From the NCBI RefSeq assembly GCF_001703635.1, contig NZ_LQZT01000048.1:208480-272479 (forward strand): DNA of 64,000 nucleotides, written 5' to 3'. The position numbers and the translations under genes were made by a program. This DNA is from Parahoeflea olei. GTDB taxonomy: Bacteria > Pseudomonadota > Alphaproteobacteria > Rhizobiales > Rhizobiaceae. The notes beneath the pieces were generated by a model. That model searched no databases and was not told where the DNA came from. It saw only the letters and a program-made list of their open reading frames with translations. This document shows positions 1-8,422 of this stretch, one piece after another; position 1 is the stretch's first letter, and each line of letters opens with the position of its first letter.

Positions 1-188
1 AGCTGTGGACCCGCGGCGAGCAGTACCAGAATCAGGTCTATATCCTGCCCAAGCATCTCGACGAAAAGGTCGCACGGCTGCACCTCGACAAGATCGGCGC
101 CAAGCTGACGTCGCTGCAGCAGAACCAGGCAGACTATATCGGCGTCACCGTCGAAGGCCCCTACAAGCCGGAACACTACAGGTACTGA
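1..188 (+). CDS. ahcY: Adenosylhomocysteinase, C-terminal fragment
   Basis: This is the last 61 codons (frame from base 3) of S-adenosyl-L-homocysteine hydrolase, which splits SAH into adenosine and homocysteine in the activated-methyl cycle in the cytoplasm. The visible tail runs from LWTRGEQY through VYILPKHLDEKVARLHL and ends in the family's conserved C-terminus GPYKPEHYRY, where Lys and Tyr of the KPxHYRY tail contribute to the NAD site of the neighbouring subunit. The 5' part lies outside the window. A terminator follows within 30 bases, so it is transcribed separately from the downstream divL run. The identification is secure because this tail is highly conserved. Confidence 0.95.
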   Translation, partial: LWTRGEQYQNQVYILPKHLDEKVARLHLDKIGAKLTSLQQNQADYIGVTVEGPYKPEHYRY

Positions 189-216
189 TTTTCCGTTCAG
201 TACCCACAACATATTG

Positions 217-254
217 AAGCCGCATCCTTGACATTTCGGGTGCGGCTTCTTTTT
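217..254 (+). terminator. Intrinsic terminator of ahcY
   Basis: The arms AAGCCGCATCC and GGGTGCGGCTT form an 11-bp stem with one G-U pair around a 10-base loop, followed directly by CTTTTT. It begins 29 bases after the ahcY stop codon and points the same way. Confidence 0.85.
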
Positions 255-380
255 GCGCATCTTTCCCCTTCACCGTGATTCGTGAAGCAGCTATGTTTTG
301 AGCGTTGATTCGTTTTGCGTTGTGGCGGCGCGACGGCGGGTCGGGATGTCTGGTCAATAGGACGGCAAGGGGACGAGGAC

Positions 381-2912
381 ATGCCGGTGAACACAGATTC
401 ACACGGTCCGGACCGGACGGTCGGTATCGGACGCTCCGTGACATCGACCCTCGCCCTCTTCCGCCGCAGGATTCTCACCGCAACCGCTCTGGTCGGCGGA
501 ATTTTCGGCTCCGCCGGCGCCGCGCTGGCCCAAACCACGGTCGTGGGCGGGCTGTCGGTCTCCTCCCTGGAAGTGATCAATTTCGCCATGGTCATCGGCG
601 CCATCTCGGCCGCGATGATCTCGGCCATCTGGCTGATCCGCGAGCGCGCCAAGATCGACCTCGAAAATGCCGGCCTGCGCACCGCGCTCGCCGACGTCAA
701 TGCCAAGCTGTCGCGGCACCAGGCGCTGATCGTCGATCGCGACCGGCGGATCGTGGTCTGGGATGGCGTCGGCCTGCCGGCGGAAATGCTCGGAAACCTC
801 GCGCCAGAGACCGGCGCACCGGACAAGCTGAGCGATTTCCTGGCCTTCGGCCGCTGGCTGGAGCCCCGGTCCGCCGCCAGCATCGACGACGCCATCGACC
901 GACTCCGGGCCCAGGCCGAAAGCTTCGACCTGATTGTCGAAACCACGCGCGGCCACGTGATCGAGGCGCAGGGCCGGGTTTCCGGCGGCCGCGCCTTCGT
1001 CCGCTTCCTGACGCTATCGAATGTCCGCGCGGAACTTGCCGAACTCCAGACCGAGCGCGAGCGCCTGCTCAGCACGCTCGATACCTTCCAGTCGCTGTTC
1101 GACGTCATCGACATGCCCGTCTGGCTGCGCAGCCCCGACGGGCGCCTGCTGTGGGTCAACAATGCCTATGCCCGCGCCGTCGAGGGCGAGGATCGCGAAA
1201 GCGTGCTGAACCGCGGCCTGGAGCTGCTCGGCACCGCCGCGCGCGAACGCGTGCGCGCCACGGTGACACCGGAGCGGCCGTTTCTCGACAAGGTCTCGAC
1301 CGTCATTCACGGCCATCGCCGTTTTCTCGAGGTCGCCGACGTCAAGACCCAGGCCGGCACCGCAGGGATCGCGCTCGACGTGTCTCTCGAAGAGGATCTG
1401 CGCGAGGAACTCAGGCGCACGATCCAGAGCCACGCCGAAACGCTCGACCATCTGGCGACCCCGGTGGCGATCTTCGATCGCGACCAGCGGCTGCAATTCC
1501 ACAACCAGGCGTTCCAGCGCCTGTGGGAACTCGACACGCCGTTCCTCGCCCGCAGGCCCGACAATGCCGAATTTCTCGAGCGGCTGCGCGCCGAGGGCAA
1601 ACTCCCCGAGCCGCACAACTGGCGGGAATGGAAGGAACAGATGCTCTCGGTCTACCGGGCGGTGGAGACCACGCCGCATCTGTGGCACCTGCCCGACGGC
1701 CAGACGCTCAATGTGTTTGCCAATGCCCATCCCCAGGGCGGGGTGACCTGGGTGTTCGAGAACCTGACCGAGAAGGTCGATCTCGAGACCCGCTACAACA
1801 CGCTGCTGCAGGTTCAGGGCGAAACCATCGACAATCTCGCCGAAGGCGTGGCGGTGTTCGGTCCCGACGGCAAGATCAGGCTGTCGAACCCGTCCTTCCG
1901 GGCGCTCTGGGGCTTGAACGATCAGCAGGTCAAGCCCGGCACCCATATCCGCTCGATTGCCGAAGCCTGCGAACCCTCGCACCGCGAGCCTGACGGCTGG
2001 AAACTGTTTGCCGCCGCCATCACCGGCTTCGAGGACGAACGCCGCACCCGCGAGGGCCGCATCGAACTCACCACCGGCCTGATCCTCGACTACGCGATCG
2101 TGCCGCTGCCGAACGGGCAGACCATGATCGCCTTCGTCAATGTCACCGACAGCGTCGGCGCCGAGCGCATGCTCACCGAGAAGAACGAGGCGCTGCGCAA
2201 GGCCGACGCGCTCAAGAACGAGTTCGTCCAGCACGTCTCCTACGAGCTGCGCTCGCCGCTCACCAACATCATCGGCTTCACCGAACTGCTCCGGACCCCC
2301 GATTTCGGTGCGCTCAACGAACGCCAGTCGGAATATCTCGACCATATCTCGACCTCGTCCTCGGTGCTCCTGACCATCGTCAACGATATTCTCGACCTTG
2401 CCACCGTGGATGCCGGCATCATGCGGCTCGAACCGGAAGAGGTGGATATCCCGGCGCTGTTCGCGGAGGCCGGCGCGCAGATTTCCGACCGGCTCAAGGA
2501 AAGCGGCCTCACGCTCGAAATCGACACGGCGCAGGCGCCTGGCCACATGACCGGCGATCCGCAGCGCCTCAAGCAGATCCTGTTCAAGCTCCTGATGAAC
2601 GCCGCCAATTTTGCGCCGGATGGCTCGGTGGTGCGGCTCGCCTGCACCCAGGACGACGAGGCGATCGTCTTCTCCGTCTCCGACCAGGGGCCCGGAATCC
2701 CCGAAAACGCCCGCAAGGACGTGTTCGCCCGCTTCGAGACCAACGGCCAGTCCGGCCGCCGCCGCGGCGCGGGGCTCGGCCTGTCGATCGTCCAGAGTTT
2801 TGTCGGATTGCACAATGGCACCGTCGCCATCGAAGGCGGCGACAGCGGCGGCGCGACCGTCGTCTGCCGGTTCCCGCAATCCCGCCCGCTTGCCCGCGAC
2901 GCGGCGGAGTAA
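381..2912 (+). CDS. divL: DivL-type cell-cycle pseudokinase (PAS / HisKA-Tyr / HATPase)
   Basis: This 843-residue membrane histidine-kinase-like protein has a hydrophobic, Ala-rich segment near residues 31-50, a second membrane segment near 63-86, then a long region with several PAS-like repeats, a DHp region and an HATPase domain with Asn740 (N-box), DQGPGIPE (G1) and GAGLGL at 796-801 (G2). The H-box reads HVSYELRSPLTNI: Tyr621 sits where kinases have the phospho-accepting His. That replacement is the hallmark of DivL, which in Caulobacter and rhizobia senses DivK and controls the CckA-CtrA cell-cycle phosphorelay rather than acting as an ordinary kinase. The ATG at 381 is preferred over an in-frame start 66 bases upstream because AAGGGGACGAGG precedes it. 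tsaE follows after 6 bases. Four GANTC sites lie between 277 and 474. Confidence 0.9.
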   Translation: MPVNTDSHGPDRTVGIGRSVTSTLALFRRRILTATALVGGIFGSAGAALAQTTVVGGLSVSSLEVINFAMVIGAISAAMISAIWLIRERAKIDLENAGLRTALADVNAKLSRHQALIVDRDRRIVVWDGVGLPAEMLGNLAPETGAPDKLSDFLAFGRWLEPRSAASIDDAIDRLRAQAESFDLIVETTRGHVIEAQGRVSGGRAFVRFLTLSNVRAELAELQTERERLLSTLDTFQSLFDVIDMPVWLRSPDGRLLWVNNAYARAVEGEDRESVLNRGLELLGTAARERVRATVTPERPFLDKVSTVIHGHRRFLEVADVKTQAGTAGIALDVSLEEDLREELRRTIQSHAETLDHLATPVAIFDRDQRLQFHNQAFQRLWELDTPFLARRPDNAEFLERLRAEGKLPEPHNWREWKEQMLSVYRAVETTPHLWHLPDGQTLNVFANAHPQGGVTWVFENLTEKVDLETRYNTLLQVQGETIDNLAEGVAVFGPDGKIRLSNPSFRALWGLNDQQVKPGTHIRSIAEACEPSHREPDGWKLFAAAITGFEDERRTREGRIELTTGLILDYAIVPLPNGQTMIAFVNVTDSVGAERMLTEKNEALRKADALKNEFVQHVSYELRSPLTNIIGFTELLRTPDFGALNERQSEYLDHISTSSSVLLTIVNDILDLATVDAGIMRLEPEEVDIPALFAEAGAQISDRLKESGLTLEIDTAQAPGHMTGDPQRLKQILFKLLMNAANFAPDGSVVRLACTQDDEAIVFSVSDQGPGIPENARKDVFARFETNGQSGRRRGAGLGLSIVQSFVGLHNGTVAIEGGDSGGATVVCRFPQSRPLARDAAE

Positions 2913-2918
2913 CGGCCC

Positions 2919-4427
2919 GTGGGTCAGGCCCCCTTGCGCGTCGAACTCACCGGTCTGGATGAAACCCGGCTCTTTGCCGAAGACGTCGCGCTCGCGCTGA
3001 AGCCGGGCGACTGCCTTTGCCTGTCGGGTGACCTGGGTGCCGGCAAATCGACCTTCGCGCGTGCCCTGATTCGCGCGGTGGCCGACGATCCTGAACTGGA
3101 AGTGCCGAGCCCGACCTTCACCCTGGTGCAGAGCTACAGGTTCAGGTTGCCGATTGCCCATCTCGATCTCTACCGCATCGGATCGCCCGAAGAAGTCGAC
3201 GAACTCGGTCTCGACGACGCGCTCTCGGAAGGGGCTGCGCTGATCGAATGGCCGGAACGGGCGCTCGAGGCCTTGCCGGAGGACCGGATTACCTTCGGCT
3301 TCGAAGGCCTTGGCGACAGCCGGGCTGTGACCGTGACGGCGCCCTCGGGTTTCGCGGCCCGGCTCGCGCGCTCGCGCGCCGCGCGCCAATTTCTCGCTGA
3401 CGCCGGCTATGGCAGCGCCGCCCGCCGGCACCTGCAGGGCGATGCCTCCGCGCGCAGCTACGAGACCATCCGGTCCGAGGGGCGTGAGCCGGTGATCCTG
3501 ATGAATTCGCCGCGCCAGCCCGACGGCCCGCCGATCCGCGACGGCTTGCCCTATTCGCAGATCGCGCATCTGGCCGAGGACGTGGTGCCCTTCATTGCGA
3601 TCGATCACTGGCTCAGGGCGCAGGGCCTTTCCGCGCCCGAGATCTTCGCCGCCGATGCCGCCCAGGGGTTCCTGCTGATCGAAAACCTCGGATCCGAAGG
3701 GGTTGTCGATGCGGACGGCCACCCCGTTCCCGAGCGCTATGGCCTGGCGATCGATTGTCTCGCCGACCTGCATGGAAAGTCGCTTCCGCCGGTGCTAGCC
3801 GTGGGCGAATCCCGGCATCGTGTGCCGGCTTACGATCCGTGCGCCATGCAGATCGAGGTCGAGCTTCTGACCGACTGGTACCTGCCCCACCGACGCGGCG
3901 CAGCCGTGCCCGACGCGGAGCGCGCGGCCTATTTCACGATCTGGCAGGATCTGTTCGCGCGGCTTCAGGGCGCGGAACAGGCGCTGGTGCTGCGCGACTA
4001 TCACTCGCCCAACCTGATCTGGCGCGGGGACCGCGAAGGCCTCGACCGGCTCGGCATCATCGATTTCCAGGATGCGATGATCGGCCCCTCGGCCTATGAC
4101 GTGGCCTCGCTGTGCCAGGACGCGCGCGTGACCGTGCCCGAAGCGCTCGCCGACCAGCTGCTCGCGCGCTACATCGCCGCGCGCCGCGCCGCCGATCCCG
4201 GCTTCGATGCCGACAGCTTCCGCGAGGCCTATGCCATTATGGCGGCGCAGCGGGCGGCGAAGATCCTCGGCATCTTCGTGCGCCTCAACAAGCGCGACGG
4301 AAAACCCGGCTATATGCGGCATCTGCCGCGAATCGAGGCCTATATCGCCGCCTCGCTCGCCCATCCGGTGCTGCAACCCTTGCGCTTCTGGTTCACACAG
4401 GCTGGTATCGGCGAACCCGAATCATAA
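2919..4427 (+). CDS. Fusion of TsaE ATPase with AmgK-like sugar kinase
   Basis: This single 502-residue ORF starts with GTG 6 bases after divL. Residues about 1-140 are TsaE, the ATPase of the tRNA t6A37 threonylcarbamoyl complex, with P-loop GDLGAGKST and the conserved SPTFTLVQ and HLDLYR segments. Residues about 165-490 are an aminoglycoside-phosphotransferase-fold kinase with the catalytic loop LRDYHSPNLIW and the metal site IIDFQDAMIGP. This resembles AmgK, which phosphorylates the anomeric carbon of MurNAc/GlcNAc. MurU, the uridylyltransferase that uses AmgK's product, is the next gene (18 bases away), so the C-terminal half is inferred to act in peptidoglycan recycling. No frameshift or internal stop separates the two halves. 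The sugar substrate is inferred from context rather than shown. Confidence 0.88.
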   Translation: MGQAPLRVELTGLDETRLFAEDVALALKPGDCLCLSGDLGAGKSTFARALIRAVADDPELEVPSPTFTLVQSYRFRLPIAHLDLYRIGSPEEVDELGLDDALSEGAALIEWPERALEALPEDRITFGFEGLGDSRAVTVTAPSGFAARLARSRAARQFLADAGYGSAARRHLQGDASARSYETIRSEGREPVILMNSPRQPDGPPIRDGLPYSQIAHLAEDVVPFIAIDHWLRAQGLSAPEIFAADAAQGFLLIENLGSEGVVDADGHPVPERYGLAIDCLADLHGKSLPPVLAVGESRHRVPAYDPCAMQIEVELLTDWYLPHRRGAAVPDAERAAYFTIWQDLFARLQGAEQALVLRDYHSPNLIWRGDREGLDRLGIIDFQDAMIGPSAYDVASLCQDARVTVPEALADQLLARYIAARRAADPGFDADSFREAYAIMAAQRAAKILGIFVRLNKRDGKPGYMRHLPRIEAYIAASLAHPVLQPLRFWFTQAGIGEPES

Positions 4428-4445
4428 TCCGGAACCGCCGCGCCG

Positions 4446-5201
4446 ATGACCGTTCAATCCGCCATGATCCTTGCCGCGGGGCTTGGCACCCGCATGCGCC
4501 CGATCACCGAGACCCTGCCCAAGCCGCTGGTCGAGGTCGCGGGCAAGCCGCTGATCGCCTACAGCCTCGAAGCGCTCGACCGGGCGGGCATCGGCCGCGT
4601 GGTGGTCAATGTCCATCATCTGGCGCCGCTGCTGATCGACTGGCTCGCGCGTCGCGCGGGCGCCGAAATCCTGATCTCGGACGAAACCGAAGCCCTGCTC
4701 GATTCCGGCGGCGGCGTGGTCAAGGCGCTGCCGCTGCTCGGTTCCGGTCCGCTGATCCTGCTCAATGCCGATACGTTCTGGATCGAGGATCATGCCTCCG
4801 GGCGCGATAATCTTGCGGAGATGGTGGATCGTTTCGATCCCGAATCGATGGATATGCTGCTGATGACCGCGCGCCTCGACCAGGCCACCGGTCACACCGG
4901 CGGCGGCGATTTCACTCCGGACAGCGAAGGCCGGCTCACCCGCTATCGGGGCACGGGTGATGGCGTGATCTATGCCGGCGCGCTCGTCCTGCATCCGCGC
5001 ATCTTTGCCGGAATCTCGGAGCCCAAATTCTCGCTGAACCGCTGTTTCGATGCCGCCGCCGCCGCGGGCCGCCTGTTCGGATACGCGATGCGCGGCCACT
5101 GGCTCACCGTCGGCACGCCCGAGGCAATCGGCGAGGCGGAAGCGGCGATTGCCGCCTATCGCGGCGAGCACGCCGGCGGCGAAAGCGAAGCCGCGCCGTG
5201 A
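4446..5201 (+). CDS. murU: MurU-type nucleotidyltransferase (MurNAc-1-P uridylyltransferase)
   Basis: This 251-residue nucleotidyl transferase carries the GT-A signature AAGLGTRMRPITETLPKP at residues 8-25, where the AAGxGTRxRPxTxxxPKP motif binds the NTP. DSGGGVVKALPLL and LLNADTFW give the expected uridine-contact and metal-Asp segments. In Pseudomonas, AmgK and MurU together turn recycled MurNAc into UDP-MurNAc and bypass de novo synthesis. The same gene pair is present here, immediately downstream of the AmgK-like domain. Database names such as mannose-1-phosphate guanylyltransferase are common for this family, and the exact sugar and NTP are not fixed by sequence. The stop overlaps the addB GTG by 4 bases, which suggests translational coupling. 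Confidence 0.85.
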   Translation: MTVQSAMILAAGLGTRMRPITETLPKPLVEVAGKPLIAYSLEALDRAGIGRVVVNVHHLAPLLIDWLARRAGAEILISDETEALLDSGGGVVKALPLLGSGPLILLNADTFWIEDHASGRDNLAEMVDRFDPESMDMLLMTARLDQATGHTGGGDFTPDSEGRLTRYRGTGDGVIYAGALVLHPRIFAGISEPKFSLNRCFDAAAAAGRLFGYAMRGHWLTVGTPEAIGEAEAAIAAYRGEHAGGESEAAP

Positions 5202-8200
5202 CGCGCGCCGCGCCCCGGATCGTCACCATTCCGCCGGGCGCGGCCTTCCTGCGCACGCTGGCCGATGCGATCCTGTCGGGCGGTCTGGTGCCGGGGCTCT
5301 CCTATCGTGCTGACGATCCGCTGTCGCTGGCGAGCGCCACGGTGTTCGTGCCGACCCGGCGCGCCGCGCGCGCGCTGCGCTCGGAACTCACCGACCTGAT
5401 CGGCAAGGGCTCGGCGCTGCTGCCGGCAATCCGGCCGCTTGGCGAGACCGACGACGACACCGGTTTCTTCGAGGCGGAGGACCCGGAAACGCTCTCCCTC
5501 GATCCGCCGATCCCGCAGCTGGCCGCCACCTTGCGGCTTGCCGATCTGGTGCTCGCCTGGAAGCAGGCGCTGCCGCAGGCCGTGCGCGATCATCTGGGCG
5601 GCATGCCGCTGGTGGCGCCGGCCAACCCGGCTGACGCGATCTGGCTCGGCCGCGCGCTGTTCGACCTGATCCAGGCAATCGAGATCGAGGAACGCGATTT
5701 CGCCGGCCTCGACACGGTGGTTTCGGAAGACCTGCAGCAATGGTGGCAGCTGACCGGCGAATTCCTCAGGATCGCGCGTGAATTCTGGCCGGCGCTGCTG
5801 GCCGAGATCGGCCGCTCCAGCCCCGCGTATCACCACAACCGCATGATCGATGTCTTCACCCGCAGCCTTGCGGCCGCGCCCGCCGGCCGTCCGGTGATCG
5901 TCGCGGGCTCGACGGGCACGCGACCTTCGACCGCAAGGCTGATTGGGACCGTGGCGCGGCTCGACCAGGGCGCGGTGGTGCTGCCCGGGCTCGACCAGGT
6001 GATGCGGCCCTCGCATTGGCGCGCGCTGGCGCTCGCCGCCGGCGGCCCTGCGCCGCAACCGGGTTCGATCCCGGCTTCCGGTTCGCCATCTCCGGACGTG
6101 GCGATCCGCAGCCATCCCCAATACGGGCTGTTGCGGCTGCTTCAATCCTGCGGGCTTGGGGCGGATCAGGTTGCCGACATCCCCGCACTTGGCGATGTCG
6201 CGCCCGCCCTGGGCGACCGCCGGGCCGTGGTCTCGGCGGCGTTGTTGCCGGCGGCCACCACCGAGGCCTGGGGCGAGCCCGGGTTCCTGCCCGATGTCGC
6301 CGCGATCAGCCGCGGTCTCGACCATGTGAGCCTGATCGAGGCCGCCAACGAGCGCGAGGAGGCGGCCGCGCTGGCTGCGGCAATGCGCCGGGCGCTGGAG
6401 CCGCGTGAAGACCTTGCCGAACCGACCGCGGCGCTGGTGACGCCCGACCGCAACCTCGCCCGCCGGGTGGTGATCGAACTCGCGCGTTACGGCATCGAAG
6501 CCAATGATTCGGGCGGCATTCCGCTCACCTCGAGCCCGCAGGGCAGCCTCGCGCGGCTGGCGGTCGAGGTGGCCTTCGCGCCCGGCGACGCCATGGCGAT
6601 CGCGGCGCTGATCAAGCATCCGCTCTCTCGTTTCGGGCTGTCGCGGGAGCGTGCCCGGACCGGCGCCGGTCTGGTCGAGCGCATCGGCTTGCGCGGTGGC
6701 AGCGGCTCGGCGGCCATCGCCGATCTGGTGAGCCTGGTAACGCAGCGCCAGTCCTCAAGGCTCGAGCGCCACGCGCCGCGCTGGCTTGCGCGCATCGGCG
6801 AGAAGGACCTCGACCTGGCGCTCGATTTTGCCGGGCGTGCGGCCGACGCGCTCTCGCCGCTCACCTCGGCGTTTTCAGCCGCTCCCGGCGAGGATACCCC
6901 CGCCCCCCTTCCGATCGGGACGCTCGCCGATGTCACCGCCAGGGCGCTGGAACGGATCTGCGCCGATGACACCGGCGCGCTTGATGCGCTCTGGGGCGAC
7001 GAAGCCGGCTCCGACCTTGCCGGGCTGCTGCTCGAAACCCGCGACAGTGATTCGACCTTGTCGCTCGGGGGCCGCGAATGGATCGGCGCGTTCGAAGCGC
7101 TGGTTTCGGGCCGGATGGTGAAACCGCGCGGCGGCGGCCATCCGCGCGCCTTCATCTGGGGCGCGCTCGAAGCGCGGCTGCAGCATGTCGACACGTTGGT
7201 GATGGGCGGGCTCAACGAAGGCGTCTGGCCGCAGGCCGGCCAGGAAGACCCGTTCCTGTCGCGCTCGATGAAGGCGGCGATCGGGCTCGAACCGCCCGAA
7301 CGGCGCATCGGCCAGGCCGCCCATGATTTCGAAATGGCGATGGGCGCGCCTGAAGTGGTGCTCTCTCGCGCCTTCCGCTCCGGCAAGGCGCCGACGGTCG
7401 CTTCGCGCTGGCTGCAACGGCTGCTGGCGGTCGCAGGCAAGGAGCCCGCAGCCGCGATGCGGGTGCGCGGCGCGGCGCTGCTCGCCCATGCGCGGGGTCT
7501 CGACCAGGGGCCGTCCACGCCGGCGGCGGCCCGGCCCGAACCGCGCCCGCCGGCCGAACTGCAGCCGGACAGCTACTCCTTCTCGGAGGTCAAGACGCTG
7601 CGCCGCGATCCTTACGCAATCTATGCGAAACGGGTGCTCAGGCTCGATCCGCTCGATCCCTTCCTCGCCGAGCCCGGCCCGCGCGAGCGCGGCACGCTCT
7701 ACCATGCGATCCTGGAGGATTTCGTTTCGCAGGCGCAACAAGGCCCGCGAACGCTGGAGGTGCTTCACGGGATCATGGATCGCCACTTTGCCGCAGCTGA
7801 GCTGCCCGATGCGCTGGCGCTCACCTGGCGGCTCCGCTTCGCCAAGGCGGCCGAGGCCCTGATCGCGTGGGAAGAGACCCATGCCCCAACGCTGACGCGT
7901 TCGCTGGTCGAGGCACGCGCCGCGCTCGACTTGCCGCTCGCCGGCGTCCGGCTCACCGGCATGGCCGACCGCATCGACCTGCGCGCCGACGGCTCCGCCT
8001 GGATCATCGATTACAAGACCGGCAGCGGACCCTCGCGCAAGGAAGCGCGGGTTCTGCTCGACCCGCAGCTGGCGCTCGAAGCCCATGCGCTGATGCAGGG
8101 CGGCTTTGCCGATCTCGGCAAGCTGCCGGTTTCGGGCCTCATCTACCTGCGTCTGACCGGCAAAGCGGAGATCGCCGACCGGGTCGAAGACGATCCGGTA

Positions 8201-8422
8201 AAGAAGGGGAAGGACGAGCCGCTCGATGCGGCGACGCTCGCCGACAAATCCGTCGAGGAACTGGGGCGGCTGGTGGCCCTGCTGCGCTCCGGCAAGCGCG
8301 GATTCCTCTCGCGCGCGATTCCCGAAAGCGCGCGCTCGGTCGGCGGCGATTACGATCATCTGGCGCGCGTGGCCGAATGGCAGACCGCGGTCGATGCCGA
8401 GGGAGGCGACGGCGATGACTGA
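5198..8422 (+). CDS. addB: Double-strand break repair helicase-nuclease subunit AddB
   Basis: AddB is the 1074-residue second subunit of the AddAB enzyme, which resects DNA ends to Chi-like sites and loads RecA. It begins with GTG inside the murU stop (GTGA). The N-terminal half has UvrD-like helicase folds with a degenerate nucleotide loop (AGSTGTRPST near residue 230), as expected for the motor-less subunit of alphaproteobacterial AddB. The C-terminal RecB-type nuclease domain carries GMADRID and IIDYKTG, with Asp938 and Lys940 as the PD-(D/E)XK metal and catalytic residues. No cysteine cluster surrounds this nuclease, so the Fe-S staple known from Bacillus AddB is absent. addA starts within the last 8 bases. 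Confidence 0.95.
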   Translation: MTRAAPRIVTIPPGAAFLRTLADAILSGGLVPGLSYRADDPLSLASATVFVPTRRAARALRSELTDLIGKGSALLPAIRPLGETDDDTGFFEAEDPETLSLDPPIPQLAATLRLADLVLAWKQALPQAVRDHLGGMPLVAPANPADAIWLGRALFDLIQAIEIEERDFAGLDTVVSEDLQQWWQLTGEFLRIAREFWPALLAEIGRSSPAYHHNRMIDVFTRSLAAAPAGRPVIVAGSTGTRPSTARLIGTVARLDQGAVVLPGLDQVMRPSHWRALALAAGGPAPQPGSIPASGSPSPDVAIRSHPQYGLLRLLQSCGLGADQVADIPALGDVAPALGDRRAVVSAALLPAATTEAWGEPGFLPDVAAISRGLDHVSLIEAANEREEAAALAAAMRRALEPREDLAEPTAALVTPDRNLARRVVIELARYGIEANDSGGIPLTSSPQGSLARLAVEVAFAPGDAMAIAALIKHPLSRFGLSRERARTGAGLVERIGLRGGSGSAAIADLVSLVTQRQSSRLERHAPRWLARIGEKDLDLALDFAGRAADALSPLTSAFSAAPGEDTPAPLPIGTLADVTARALERICADDTGALDALWGDEAGSDLAGLLLETRDSDSTLSLGGREWIGAFEALVSGRMVKPRGGGHPRAFIWGALEARLQHVDTLVMGGLNEGVWPQAGQEDPFLSRSMKAAIGLEPPERRIGQAAHDFEMAMGAPEVVLSRAFRSGKAPTVASRWLQRLLAVAGKEPAAAMRVRGAALLAHARGLDQGPSTPAAARPEPRPPAELQPDSYSFSEVKTLRRDPYAIYAKRVLRLDPLDPFLAEPGPRERGTLYHAILEDFVSQAQQGPRTLEVLHGIMDRHFAAAELPDALALTWRLRFAKAAEALIAWEETHAPTLTRSLVEARAALDLPLAGVRLTGMADRIDLRADGSAWIIDYKTGSGPSRKEARVLLDPQLALEAHALMQGGFADLGKLPVSGLIYLRLTGKAEIADRVEDDPVKKGKDEPLDAATLADKSVEELGRLVALLRSGKRGFLSRAIPESARSVGGDYDHLARVAEWQTAVDAEGGDGDD

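Noticed and set aside
1014..3773. A 919-codon minus-strand ORF opposite divL and tsaE
   Set aside because: Antisense shadow of two well-supported genes; no ribosome site and no domain.
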